Origin: CAG-791 sp045130475
GTDB taxonomy: Bacteria; Bacillota; Clostridia; Lachnospirales; Lachnospiraceae
Reading direction: 5' to 3'
DNA length: 64,000 bases
NCBI GenBank assembly: GCA_045130475.1
Contig: JBGUPU010000026.1
Coordinates: 1-64,000 of the forward strand
The position numbers and the translations under genes were made by a program. This document shows, in pieces, positions 17,634-25,853 of the stretch; within the stretch, counting starts at the first letter, position 1; each line of letters opens with the position of its first letter. The notes beneath the pieces were generated by a model that saw nothing but the letters and a program-made list of their open reading frames with translations, did not search any database and was not told the origin of the DNA.

Positions 17634-19028
17634 TCAGGCTTTTCCGGACAGATACTCGTCAATGCCTTTGGCAGCTGCCTTACCTGCACCCATGGCAAGA
17701 ATGACAGTCGCTGCGCCGGTGACAGCGTCGCCGCCTGCGAAGACGCCGTCCTTGGAGGTCTGGCCGTTCTCTTCGTTTGCAACGATGCATTTGCGGCGGT
17801 TGATGTCCAGGCCCTTGGTCGTGGAAGCGATCAGAGGGTTAGGGGATGTACCAAGGGACATGATAACCGCGTCGCACTCGATATAGAACTCGGACCCGGG
17901 AATCTCAACAGGGCTGCGTCTGCCGGAAGCATCGGGCTCGCCCAGTTCCATGCGCAGGCAGGTGATTCCCTTGACCCAGCCCTTCTCATCAGCGTGGATC
18001 TCAACGGGATTGGTCAGAAGGTTGAACACGATACCCTCTTCCTTGGCGTGGAGGACTTCCTCACGCCTTGCGGGGAGCTCCTCCTCACTTCTGCGGTAGA
18101 CGATGTGGGTCTCGGCTCCCAGACGCAGAGCGGTCCTGGCAGCGTCCATGGCAACGTTTCCGCCGCCGACAATGACAGCCTTTTTGGGCTTCATGATCGG
18201 AGTTCTGGAATCGTCGCTGAAAGCCTTCATCAGGTTGCTCCTGGTGAGATATTCGTTGGCGGAGAAGACACCCATGGCCTGCTCGCCGGGGATATGCATG
18301 AACTTGGGAAGGCCTGCGCCGGATCCGATAAAGACGGCGTCAAATCCCTCTTCCTCCATCAGGGCGTCGACAGTGGTGGACTTGCCGATAACGCAGTCGG
18401 TCTCGATCTTGACACCCAGCGCCTTGACGTTTTCGATTTCCTTCTCGACTACCGCATCCTTGGGAAGACGGAATTCGGGAATACCATAGACCAGAACGCC
18501 GCCTGCCTTATGCAGGGCTTCGAAGATCGTTACATCATAACCCATGCGGGCCAGATCGCCTGCACAGGTAAGTCCGGACGGACCGGAACCGATGATCGCG
18601 ACCTTTTTCCCCTTGGGAGCCGCGTCGGTAGAGGGCTTGATACCCATCTCGCGTGCAGTGTCGGCGACATAGCGCTCGAGCTTGCCGATGGAAACGGGTT
18701 CGCCTTTGATTCCGCGCACGCAGACGCCTTCACACTGGGATTCCTGGGGACAGACACGTCCGCAGACAGCGGGAAGTGCGGAGGAAAGGCTGATTACATC
18801 GTAAGCGCCCTTCACATCGCTTTCTTTGACCTTCTGAATAAATCCGGGGATGTCGATGGAAACAGGGCAACCCTGGACACAGCGGGGATTTTTGCAGTTC
18901 AGGCATCTTGCCGCTTCGGCTTCTGCCTCTTCTTTATTGTATCCCAGACATACTTCTTTGAAGTTTGTGGCACGGACTTTGGGATCCTGCTCACGGACCG
19001 GGACTTTAACCATCATATTTGCTGCCAT
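17634..19028 (-). CDS. nfnB: NfnB: NADPH-binding large subunit of NADH-dependent reduced ferredoxin:NADP oxidoreductase (GltA-like)
   Basis: A 464-residue iron-sulfur flavoprotein, similar in sequence to glutamate synthase small subunit. Two [4Fe-4S] cysteine sets lie in the N-terminal 110 residues (CLNCKNPRCVQGCP and CGRVCPQESQCEGVC). They are followed by the FAD site IIGSGPSGLTCAGDLARMG near 148 and the NADPH site VGGGNVAMDAARTALRLGAE near 288. The adjacent upstream gene is the matching NfnA subunit and no glutamate synthase large subunit is present, so the electron-bifurcating NfnAB transhydrogenase is the better assignment; the complex couples NADH and reduced ferredoxin to NADP reduction. 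The ATG has a good GAAGGA site. A strong terminator follows. Confidence 0.85.
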   Translation of the reverse strand: MAANMMVKVPVREQDPKVRATNFKEVCLGYNKEEAEAEAARCLNCKNPRCVQGCPVSIDIPGFIQKVKESDVKGAYDVISLSSALPAVCGRVCPQESQCEGVCVRGIKGEPVSIGKLERYVADTAREMGIKPSTDAAPKGKKVAIIGSGPSGLTCAGDLARMGYDVTIFEALHKAGGVLVYGIPEFRLPKDAVVEKEIENVKALGVKIETDCVIGKSTTVDALMEEEGFDAVFIGSGAGLPKFMHIPGEQAMGVFSANEYLTRSNLMKAFSDDSRTPIMKPKKAVIVGGGNVAMDAARTALRLGAETHIVYRRSEEELPARREEVLHAKEEGIVFNLLTNPVEIHADEKGWVKGITCLRMELGEPDASGRRSPVEIPGSEFYIECDAVIMSLGTSPNPLIASTTKGLDINRRKCIVANEENGQTSKDGVFAGGDAVTGAATVILAMGAGKAAAKGIDEYLSGKA

Positions 19029-19076
19029 AGTCTTTTCCTTCCTTGTATATTCGAGAGCTTTTCCTTGATCCGCTTA

Positions 19077-19952
19077 TCAGCCGCAGTTTCCGCAGCCGCC
19101 GTGGTGGGTGTCGCCTTCCTTCGCGCGAAGGAACAGACGTCCCTCTTCTGTTGCGTACATGCGGGAACGCTGCATAGCCTGATCGAAATCTACGAGGTGG
19201 CCGTCAAACTCGGGACCATCCACACATGCAAACTGGACTTTGTCGCCTACCATTAGACGGCAGGCACCGCACATGCCGGTTCCGTCGACCATGATGGGGT
19301 TCATGCTGACAATGGTCTCGATGCCGAGCTTTTTGGTCAGAAGACATACGAATTTCATCATGATCATGGGGCCGATCGCGACGACGCGGTCAAAACGCAT
19401 TCCGTCATCATACAGCTTCTGGAGGGCAACTGTGACATTGCCGTTGATACCGTAAGAACCGTCGTCCGTGCAGATATGCAGGTTGGAGACAGCGCGCATC
19501 TCATCCTCAAGGATAATGATATCTTTTGTCTTGGCGCCCTGGATACAGTCTACTGTTACGCCGTTATCGTGGAGCCACTTCAGCTGGCAGTAGACAGGAG
19601 CTGTTCCGACACCGCCCGCTATGAAGCAGATCTTCATTTTCTTAAGTTCTTCGATGGGGAGTTCTGTGAGATCAGAAGGTTTACCAAGAGGACCGACGAT
19701 ATCGTGGAAGCTGTCGCCTTCATTCAGCCGAGACATTCTCTGCGTTTCTCCGCCGACCACCTGAAATACGATCTGTACAGTGCCGGCAGCAGCATTATAA
19801 TCACAAATAGTCAGCGGCACTCTCTCTCCCTCATCATCCACACGAACGATCAGGAACTGGCCGGGAAGCGCGTTCTTCGCGATCCTGGGAGCCTCCACGT
19901 CCATCAGAAAGATGTTCGGAGCAAGATTTTCTTTTTTAAGAATCCTGAACAT
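19077..19952 (-). CDS. nfnA: NfnA: FAD/[2Fe-2S] small subunit of NADH-dependent reduced ferredoxin:NADP oxidoreductase
   Basis: A 291-residue ferredoxin-reductase-type protein, often annotated sulfide or dihydroorotate dehydrogenase-like. It has the FAD region RVPLTICDYN near 55, GGVGTAPVYCQLKWL near 117 for nucleotide binding, and the [2Fe-2S] set DGTGMCGACR with a following cysteine (QFAC) near 222-240. In NfnA the first ligand is the aspartate of this motif. The C-terminus (GGCGNCG) adds more cysteines. It is 48 bp upstream of nfnB, and the two would form the bifurcating complex that balances NADH, ferredoxin and NADPH in the cytoplasm. AGGAGG precedes the ATG. Confidence 0.87.
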   Translation of the reverse strand: MFRILKKENLAPNIFLMDVEAPRIAKNALPGQFLIVRVDDEGERVPLTICDYNAAAGTVQIVFQVVGGETQRMSRLNEGDSFHDIVGPLGKPSDLTELPIEELKKMKICFIAGGVGTAPVYCQLKWLHDNGVTVDCIQGAKTKDIIILEDEMRAVSNLHICTDDGSYGINGNVTVALQKLYDDGMRFDRVVAIGPMIMMKFVCLLTKKLGIETIVSMNPIMVDGTGMCGACRLMVGDKVQFACVDGPEFDGHLVDFDQAMQRSRMYATEEGRLFLRAKEGDTHHGGCGNCG

Positions 19953-19979
19953 GTTTTCCTCCTACTCTGAATACATTTT

Positions 19980-19994
19980 ATATCTTGAAGATAT
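19980..19994. promoter_or_regulatory. Palindrome upstream of nfnA
   Basis: ATATCTT-G-AAGATAT, a perfect 7-1-7 inverted repeat 28 bp before the nfnA start. It could be an operator or a small leader hairpin. No factor is assigned; it does not match the usual Rex consensus. Confidence 0.35.
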
Positions 19995-20159
19995 CCGGTT
20001 CCGATCCAAAACTCCGGTAAATAGAAGTTCTGTGAAAATATTATTATATCCATGCTGCCGGATCTTTGCAGATCACGGTACAGAATGTGCCGCCTCTCTG
20101 ACACATCTGCGATACTTTCTGTTTAGTAAAACTCTCAAAAACTGATCGAAAGATAGTAC

Positions 20160-20175
20160 ATGTATACAATAATAC
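20160..20175. promoter_or_regulatory. 16-base sequence shared with the gntR promoter
   Basis: ATGTATACAATAATAC here is identical to the minus strand of 32993-33008 at the gntR promoter. It lies in the roughly 300-bp gene-free stretch (19953-20250) upstream of nfnA. Nothing else is recognised in that stretch apart from the palindrome at 19980-19994. Confidence 0.3.
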
Positions 20176-20250
20176 CCTATTGTGCCAGACTCATTCTAAA
20201 TAATCAACATTTATTTCTCAAAAAACTAAATTTACAGGCGAAAATGAAGC

Positions 20251-20297
20251 GCAAAAATACACAGACGGATTCTCTAAAACTGTCTGTGTATTTTTGC
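20251..20297. terminator. Terminator after ftsK/spoIIIE
   Basis: A perfect 16-bp stem (GCAAAAATACACAGAC with GTCTGTGTATTTTTGC) with a 15-nt loop, 13 bp past the translocase stop codon. T-rich stem ends on both strands fit a bidirectional terminator. Confidence 0.75.
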
Positions 20298-20309
20298 CTA
20301 AAATGTAAA

Positions 20310-23300
20310 TTATCCGTTTTCACTTTCCAGAAAAGCCTCAAACTCAGGCATGGTCATGAGAACCTGTCTGGCGCGTGTACTGCTCTCTTCACTCACGACA
20401 CCGGCTTCCGCAAGCTGGTCCATTATGCGGGCTGCGCGGTTGAAACCGATCTTGAAGACACGCTGAAGCAGGCCGATGGATGCCTTGTTCTTCTCGATGA
20501 TGAAGCGCCCTGCTTCCGCGAAATGCTCATCGCGGGCGGGGTCTGTTCTGACTTCTCCGGAAGCAACATCAGCTATACCGTTGGCGGCAATGTCATCGAT
20601 CTGCCGGTCGATCTCCTTGTCATGCATGCCTGCCTCGTTGTGTTTCCTGATATAGTCCACAACAGTCAGCACTTCTTCCTCTGAAATAAAGGCACCCTGA
20701 ATTCGTGCCGGTTTCTGATAATTCTGCGGATAAAAGAGCATATCGCCCCTGCCGATCAGCTTCTCTGCACCGGCCATGTCCAGGATCGTCCTGGAATCGA
20801 TCTGACTTGACACAGAAAAAGCGATACGGCTGGGCATATTTGCCTTGATCAGGCCTGTGATGACATCCACAGAAGGCCGCTGGGTGGCGATAATGAGGTG
20901 GATCCCCGCAGCGCGTGCCAGCTGAGCCAGACGGCAGATGGCGTTTTCCACTTCATTTTTTGAAGTCATCATGAGATCTGCCAGTTCATCTACGATAATT
21001 ACGATCCTGGGAAGAGGATCCCTGTCAGCAGATCCGTCTTCATTGCGGTAGGAGGCAGCCAGTGCATTGTATCCCTCCAGATCACGCACACCTGCCGCGG
21101 CAAAAAGATTGTAGCGTTTCTGCATCTCCGCCACTGCCCAGTTCAGGGCTGCAGCCGCCTTGCGCACATCTGTGACAACCGGAATGATCAGGTGCGGGAT
21201 CTTCTGATATACACTCAGCTCGACTACCTTGGGATCGATCAGAAGCAGGCGGACTTTTTCGGGTGAAGTCTTGTAGAGAATACTCATGATGATGGTGTTG
21301 ATACAGACGGACTTGCCCGAACCGGTCGCTCCTGCGATCAGAAGGTGCGGCATGCGGGCTATATCGGTGATGACATTTTTGCCCACGATATCTTTGCCGA
21401 CCGCAAAGGGCACTTTGCCCTGAAATCCCCTGAATTCTTTGGATTCGAGAAGTTCGCGGATCTGCAGAGTCGTCTCTTTTCTGTTGGGGACCTCAATGCC
21501 GATCGCGGATTTGCCGGGAATCGGCGCTTCAATCCGGATATCGGAGGCGGCAAGCCGCAGCTTGATATCATCCGAAAGATTGACGATCTTGCTGACCTTG
21601 ACGCCTTTGTCGGGCTTGAGCTCATAGCGGGTGACAGAAGGTCCCTGGCTGATATCTGTGATCGTGACCTGAACGCCGAAGGTGCGAAGGGTCTCCTGCA
21701 GGCGATAAGCAGTCTCTTTCAGCTCACGCTCTGTCTCATCGCTCTTGGTGCTGTTTCCGCGTTTTAAAAGAGAAAAGGTCGGCGGAACATAATTTGTTCC
21801 TTTTCTTGTCGCCGCAGTGCGGGCCGGAATGCGGTTTGCCGTGTTCGCATTATCCTTGTCTCTGTGTACTGAAATTCCCTCCAGATCTTCTTCGGAAGGA
21901 TTAAAAGTGCCGGTACTCAGCCGGTTCGAAGAGTCGGAGCCTGCAGCTGGTACTGCTTTGACGACATTATTTGTCTCCGGATCAGAAGGAGAACCTGCGG
22001 CTGTATTCGCTGCGGAGACTGCCGCTCCGGCGGCCCTGTCTTCGACATTCCGGGCAGCAGAAGCGATCACATCGATCTGTCCTGTTTTGGGATGGGGATC
22101 TTTTTCGGTAAGATTAGCAGAAGAATCCGGAATGCGAATGTTCATGCTGCCGCCTCCGGGGATCCTTTCTATATCGCCGGCAAGAGACTCTTCACTTCTG
22201 CGGACCACAGGAATCTCCTCTGCGGCATAGTTGCCGGCAGAATAAGAGGATCTGCGGTAGACAGTTCCCTCGGGCTCTGTACGAAAGTCCTCTTCCGCAG
22301 CCCCCCTCATATTCTCTTCCTGCTGAGTCAGAACGACGATCTCGTGTACATCTCTGCGCCTGTCTAAGTTGTTGACGGCATTCGTGCTCCGTCTGCCGTT
22401 TCTGCCGGCGGAATTCCTGTTCTCTGCGAAAGCAGCTTCCGAATTGTTTTCATCCAGTTTCATACGTTCGAGGTCCAGGGAGCGGGCATCATTGGATCTA
22501 CGCCGTTCTCTTCGCATCTGTGCATTCTGTTCCCGCTCCCGTCTATGCTGTGCCTTTGCTGCTGCCCTGTCCTCCCGGATGAGGATCCGGTCAGCTTCGC
22601 GGGAAAGCCTTTCCTCTTCTGCTTCCTCCCTCATCTGCTGTCTGCGCCTGCGGCGCATTTCGCGGCGCTCCGAAAAGCCGGGAATACCTTCCTCTTCCCT
22701 TCGTTCACGCCAGCTTCTGACTGCCCCCGCAGGTGAGCGCTGAAGGAGCAGCATCAGGGCTATGACAGCAATGCCGAAATAGACAAGCCCACTGCCGATA
22801 ACGCCGAATGCACGATAAATAAGCCTCGAAAACCATCCGCCGATGATTCCGCCGCCATAGCTGTTTTCGCCGCATTTGATAAAAGTCTCTTTCAGGTCAA
22901 ACGGCACATCCAGAGAAATCCTTCCTGCAGTGTGCAGATACAGATGACCCGCGGACTGCAGGACCAGGATCAGGAGGGCAGCTGCGATCAGCCGGACAGG
23001 CATCTGTGTGCTGCCTTGCTGTGTGATCAGACAGACACACAGCACTAAGATCCATAACGGAACCACCCATGCGCCAATTCCGAACATGCCGAAGAGAATC
23101 ATACGGAGTGCACTTCCGACACTTGCACCGAATCCGGCAAGAGAGACATAGATGATCACCATGATAACAGCTGTCAGGACGAGTAAAATATCCATTCGGA
23201 TCTCAGCACTTCTCTGCTTATTCTGCCTGCGTGCCTTCTCGAGAGCAGCTCTTTTCCTGGAACTCCCGGACCTTGACGAAGTCTTTCTTGTTCCGGCATT

Positions 23301-23426
23301 TTTAGCGGAAGTTCCTGTGGATCTCCGGGTTCCTGTGCCTGCTCCTTTTTTTCTGCGGTTTGTATTTGACGTTGATGAGGACCTGGTCTTTGTCCCTGAG
23401 GTCCTTTTCCTTGTACTCTGTGCCAT
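20310..23426 (-). CDS. ftsK: DNA translocase FtsK/SpoIIIE
   Basis: Hexameric ATPase that pumps chromosomal DNA through the division or sporulation septum. From the chosen start (MAQSTRKRTSGTK, preceded by GAGGAAATCT) it has 1038 residues; an earlier ATG at 23468 lacks a ribosome site. A very basic N-terminus is followed by four membrane spans (roughly residues 75-235), a long low-complexity Arg/Glu-rich linker (to about 560), and the motor domain with Walker A LIAGATGSGKSV near 690 and Walker B IIVDELADLMM near 805. A C-terminal winged-helix gamma domain (SIGLLQRVFKIGFNRAARIMDQL) reads orienting DNA sequences. Sequence alone does not decide between the FtsK and SpoIIIE roles. Confidence 0.95.
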   Translation of the reverse strand: MAQSTRKRTSGTKTRSSSTSNTNRRKKGAGTGTRRSTGTSAKNAGTRKTSSRSGSSRKRAALEKARRQNKQRSAEIRMDILLVLTAVIMVIIYVSLAGFGASVGSALRMILFGMFGIGAWVVPLWILVLCVCLITQQGSTQMPVRLIAAALLILVLQSAGHLYLHTAGRISLDVPFDLKETFIKCGENSYGGGIIGGWFSRLIYRAFGVIGSGLVYFGIAVIALMLLLQRSPAGAVRSWRERREEEGIPGFSERREMRRRRRQQMREEAEEERLSREADRILIREDRAAAKAQHRREREQNAQMRRERRRSNDARSLDLERMKLDENNSEAAFAENRNSAGRNGRRSTNAVNNLDRRRDVHEIVVLTQQEENMRGAAEEDFRTEPEGTVYRRSSYSAGNYAAEEIPVVRRSEESLAGDIERIPGGGSMNIRIPDSSANLTEKDPHPKTGQIDVIASAARNVEDRAAGAAVSAANTAAGSPSDPETNNVVKAVPAAGSDSSNRLSTGTFNPSEEDLEGISVHRDKDNANTANRIPARTAATRKGTNYVPPTFSLLKRGNSTKSDETERELKETAYRLQETLRTFGVQVTITDISQGPSVTRYELKPDKGVKVSKIVNLSDDIKLRLAASDIRIEAPIPGKSAIGIEVPNRKETTLQIRELLESKEFRGFQGKVPFAVGKDIVGKNVITDIARMPHLLIAGATGSGKSVCINTIIMSILYKTSPEKVRLLLIDPKVVELSVYQKIPHLIIPVVTDVRKAAAALNWAVAEMQKRYNLFAAAGVRDLEGYNALAASYRNEDGSADRDPLPRIVIIVDELADLMMTSKNEVENAICRLAQLARAAGIHLIIATQRPSVDVITGLIKANMPSRIAFSVSSQIDSRTILDMAGAEKLIGRGDMLFYPQNYQKPARIQGAFISEEEVLTVVDYIRKHNEAGMHDKEIDRQIDDIAANGIADVASGEVRTDPARDEHFAEAGRFIIEKNKASIGLLQRVFKIGFNRAARIMDQLAEAGVVSEESSTRARQVLMTMPEFEAFLESENG

Positions 23427-23520
23427 AGATTTCCTCTGTGTTCTTCCGTCCACTTTTTTGTTCATCACTCAAATCGAATGCTTCGCACTGACTCTGCGTT
23501 CATAAATACAGCGAACAGGA

Positions 23521-23733
23521 TCAGATATCAAAATCATCATCTTCTGAAATGTCAATATCAAAATGGTCCTGCCCCCGCGGAATATCCCAATCATCTAAAA
23601 GGTCAAATTCCATGCGTACATGCGGCCTGCGCTTGGGAACAGGCAGCGGATTTTTAAGAAAGCGCCCTTCATCAGATTCCGGGCTGTCCGGCTGCATCCC
23701 GGCAGATTTATTTGTATTTCTGTCTTCAATCAT
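23521..23733 (-). CDS. Small acidic-tailed protein of unknown function
   Basis: A 70-residue predicted protein starting MIEDRNTNKSAG, with a Shine-Dalgarno-like GGAAAGG 10 bases before the ATG. An earlier in-frame start (23811) would run through a strong hairpin and is less likely. The middle has a basic-proline block (KNPLPVPKRRPHVRM) and the C-terminus is very acidic (HFDIDISEDDDFDI). No known domain is recognised. It sits about 95 bp upstream of the ftsK/spoIIIE start on the same strand, so the two may be co-transcribed. Function should not be assumed. Confidence 0.6.
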   Translation of the reverse strand: MIEDRNTNKSAGMQPDSPESDEGRFLKNPLPVPKRRPHVRMEFDLLDDWDIPRGQDHFDIDISEDDDFDI

Positions 23734-23757
23734 GGTGCAGCATCCTTTCCAAATATA

Positions 23758-23800
23758 GACATAGCAGCTTCGCGTACCAAATTCGCAAAGCTGCTGTGTC
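23758..23800. other. Strong hairpin upstream of the small acidic protein gene
   Basis: GACATAGCAGCTT pairs with AAGCTGCTGTGTC (12 of 13, one wobble) around a 17-nt loop. There is no T tract on the minus strand after it, so it may be an RNA-stabilising or weak terminating structure between yebC and the small gene. Confidence 0.5.
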
Positions 23801-23860
23801 AAAAACTTCATGCATAAGCCCGAACGGGCAGAGACTGTGTATCAGCAAAAGTTCTGAGGA

Positions 23861-24598
23861 TCATTCGTCACCCTCATCCCAGTTGTGATAGACATTCTGT
23901 ACATCGTCGTCATCGTCAAGAATATCCAGAATACGACGGATCTGCTTGATCGCATTCTCATCTGTCAGGGTAACATAGTTCTGGGGGATCATGGTGACTT
24001 CCGCAGAGACTGTTGCGATTCCCGCCTCGTCAATGGCTGCCTTTACGGCATCAAAATCATCCTCGGAAGTGATGATCTCGAAGCTGTCCTCTTCCTCTTT
24101 CAGGTCTTCGGCACCGGCATCCAGAGCGATCATCATCAGATCGTCAGCGCTCATATCACACTCTTCGCGGTCAATGATAATCTGTCCGCGCTTATCGAAC
24201 ATATAAGAGACACAGCCGGGAGTTCCGATGTTGCCCGCGCCCTTTGCGAAAGCCGCACGTACATTGGCTGCTGTGCGGTTCTGGTTGTCGGTCAGTGTAT
24301 CGACGATCACAGCGATGCCGTTGGGGCCGTATCCTTCGTATGTATTGTACTGGTAGTTGACGTTGCCTACATCGCCTGCAGCCTTTTTGATACCGCGCTC
24401 AATGGTATCGTTGGGAACATTGTTGGCCTTTGCCTTCTCAATGACCTTTGCCAGCTTATAATTGTTGGAGGGATCGGGGCCGCCTTCCTTGACAGCGACT
24501 GCGATTTCTCTGCCGATGATGGTAAAGATCTTACCCTTGGCGGCGTCGTTCTTTTCCTTTTTGTGCTTGATATTAGCAAATTTCGAATGTCCTGACAT
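23861..24598 (-). CDS. yebC: YebC/PmpR family protein
   Basis: A 245-residue member of the YebC family. These were long annotated as transcriptional regulators; recent work on several members points instead to a role in relieving ribosome stalling at proline-rich stretches. The N-terminus SGHSKFANIKHKKEKNDAAKGK is the family signature, with RAAFAKGAGNIGTPGCVSYMF in the middle. A short acidic C-terminal extension (DILDDDDDVQNVYHNWDEGDE) is somewhat longer than in E. coli. TGAGGA precedes the ATG. It lies about 100 bp after alr on the same strand. Confidence 0.94.
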   Translation of the reverse strand: MSGHSKFANIKHKKEKNDAAKGKIFTIIGREIAVAVKEGGPDPSNNYKLAKVIEKAKANNVPNDTIERGIKKAAGDVGNVNYQYNTYEGYGPNGIAVIVDTLTDNQNRTAANVRAAFAKGAGNIGTPGCVSYMFDKRGQIIIDREECDMSADDLMMIALDAGAEDLKEEEDSFEIITSEDDFDAVKAAIDEAGIATVSAEVTMIPQNYVTLTDENAIKQIRRILDILDDDDDVQNVYHNWDEGDE

Positions 24599-24695
24599 GT
24601 TAATTCCTCACTAATTCATATTTTTCCGGTCTGCATCTCATCTGGAACTTTTAAGTCTGTATGCAAAGCCACACTTAAATATAGCATTACAGGCT

Positions 24696-25838
24696 TCAAT
24701 CGTCAATGAATACTCTGGGAACACGCGGTGAAATGTCACAGGAGAACTCATAGTTGAAGCGTCCGGAGAGCGCTCCCATCTCCTCCATGGTAATACAGAG
24801 CTCTCCGTCCCGCCCGATCAGGGTGACCGTGTCGCCCTCACGTGCTTCCGGAATATGTGTGACATCCACCATCATCTGGTCCATACACACGCGTCCCCGG
24901 ATGGGAGCCCTCTGTCCCCTTATGAGAACATATCCCTTGTTGGAGAGACTTCTGGGATATCCGTCGCCGTATCCGGCCGGAACAGTAGCAAGCCTCTCTT
25001 CCTTCGGTGTCACATATGTTCCGCCATAACTCACCTGCGTTCCCGCGGGAACCGTTTTGACATAGACTATATGGGACCGCAGGGACATGGCCGGCCTCAG
25101 CGGAACGGGAGTCTGAGGGACTTCCGACGAAGGCCACAGCCCGTACAGGGTAATGCCGGCGCGGACCAGATCAAAATTTGCCTCGGGAAGCCGGATAATT
25201 CCGGCGCTGTTCGAACAGTGCCTGTGAGGTATCCTGTATCCCAGTTCCTTCTCGATTCTGCTGCAGAATCCTGAAAACTGTCTGATCTGTGTATAGGTAT
25301 GATCGAGATCCGTTTCGTCGGCTCGGGAAAAATGTGTGAAAAGTCCTTCGAGAAAAACGGAGCCCTCTCTCTGAAGATCCAGTATGCGCCGGATAAAACC
25401 CATGCCCTGATCATCCGGAGTGATACCGATCCGGCTCATGCCTGTATCGACAGCCGCATGGATCCGTACAGGGCGGCCTGCCTTTTTTCCTGCCTGCACC
25501 AGTTCTTCCAGCATATCCTGACGAAAAACTGCCGGCCTGATCTGTAGCCTGGCCAGTTCTTCGTAACAGTAAGGAAACACATATCCCAGGATCAGGATAG
25601 GCTTTGTGATCTTTGCTTTTCTGAGCTCTTCAGCCTCTTCGAATGTGGCAACGGCAAATCCCCACAGATAAGGAAGCTCCTCAATCTTCTGTGCAATCGC
25701 AGCAGCTCCGTGTCCGTAGCCGTCAGTCTTTACCACCGCGATCATACCCGTGCCGGGTGTCAGATTGCGATGCATACTTTCCATGTTATAGGAGATGGCG
25801 GAAAGATCTATTTCCGCGCAGATTCTTTCATTACTCAT
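24696..25838 (-). CDS. alr: Alanine racemase
   Basis: Pyridoxal-phosphate enzyme making D-alanine for peptidoglycan. The 380-residue protein has the cofactor lysine in VVKTDGYGHGA (near residue 37), the catalytic tyrosine in PAGYGDGYPRSL near 270, and GRVCMDQMMVDVT near 313. Length and motif order match Alr. The ATG has AGGA at a good distance. It begins 15 bp after nnr, so rex, nnr and alr read as one tight cluster; a similar nnr-alr pairing is common in Firmicutes. Confidence 0.95.
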   Translation of the reverse strand: MSNERICAEIDLSAISYNMESMHRNLTPGTGMIAVVKTDGYGHGAAAIAQKIEELPYLWGFAVATFEEAEELRKAKITKPILILGYVFPYCYEELARLQIRPAVFRQDMLEELVQAGKKAGRPVRIHAAVDTGMSRIGITPDDQGMGFIRRILDLQREGSVFLEGLFTHFSRADETDLDHTYTQIRQFSGFCSRIEKELGYRIPHRHCSNSAGIIRLPEANFDLVRAGITLYGLWPSSEVPQTPVPLRPAMSLRSHIVYVKTVPAGTQVSYGGTYVTPKEERLATVPAGYGDGYPRSLSNKGYVLIRGQRAPIRGRVCMDQMMVDVTHIPEAREGDTVTLIGRDGELCITMEEMGALSGRFNYEFSCDISPRVPRVFIDD

Positions 25839-25853
25839 AATAGGTTCCTGTGC

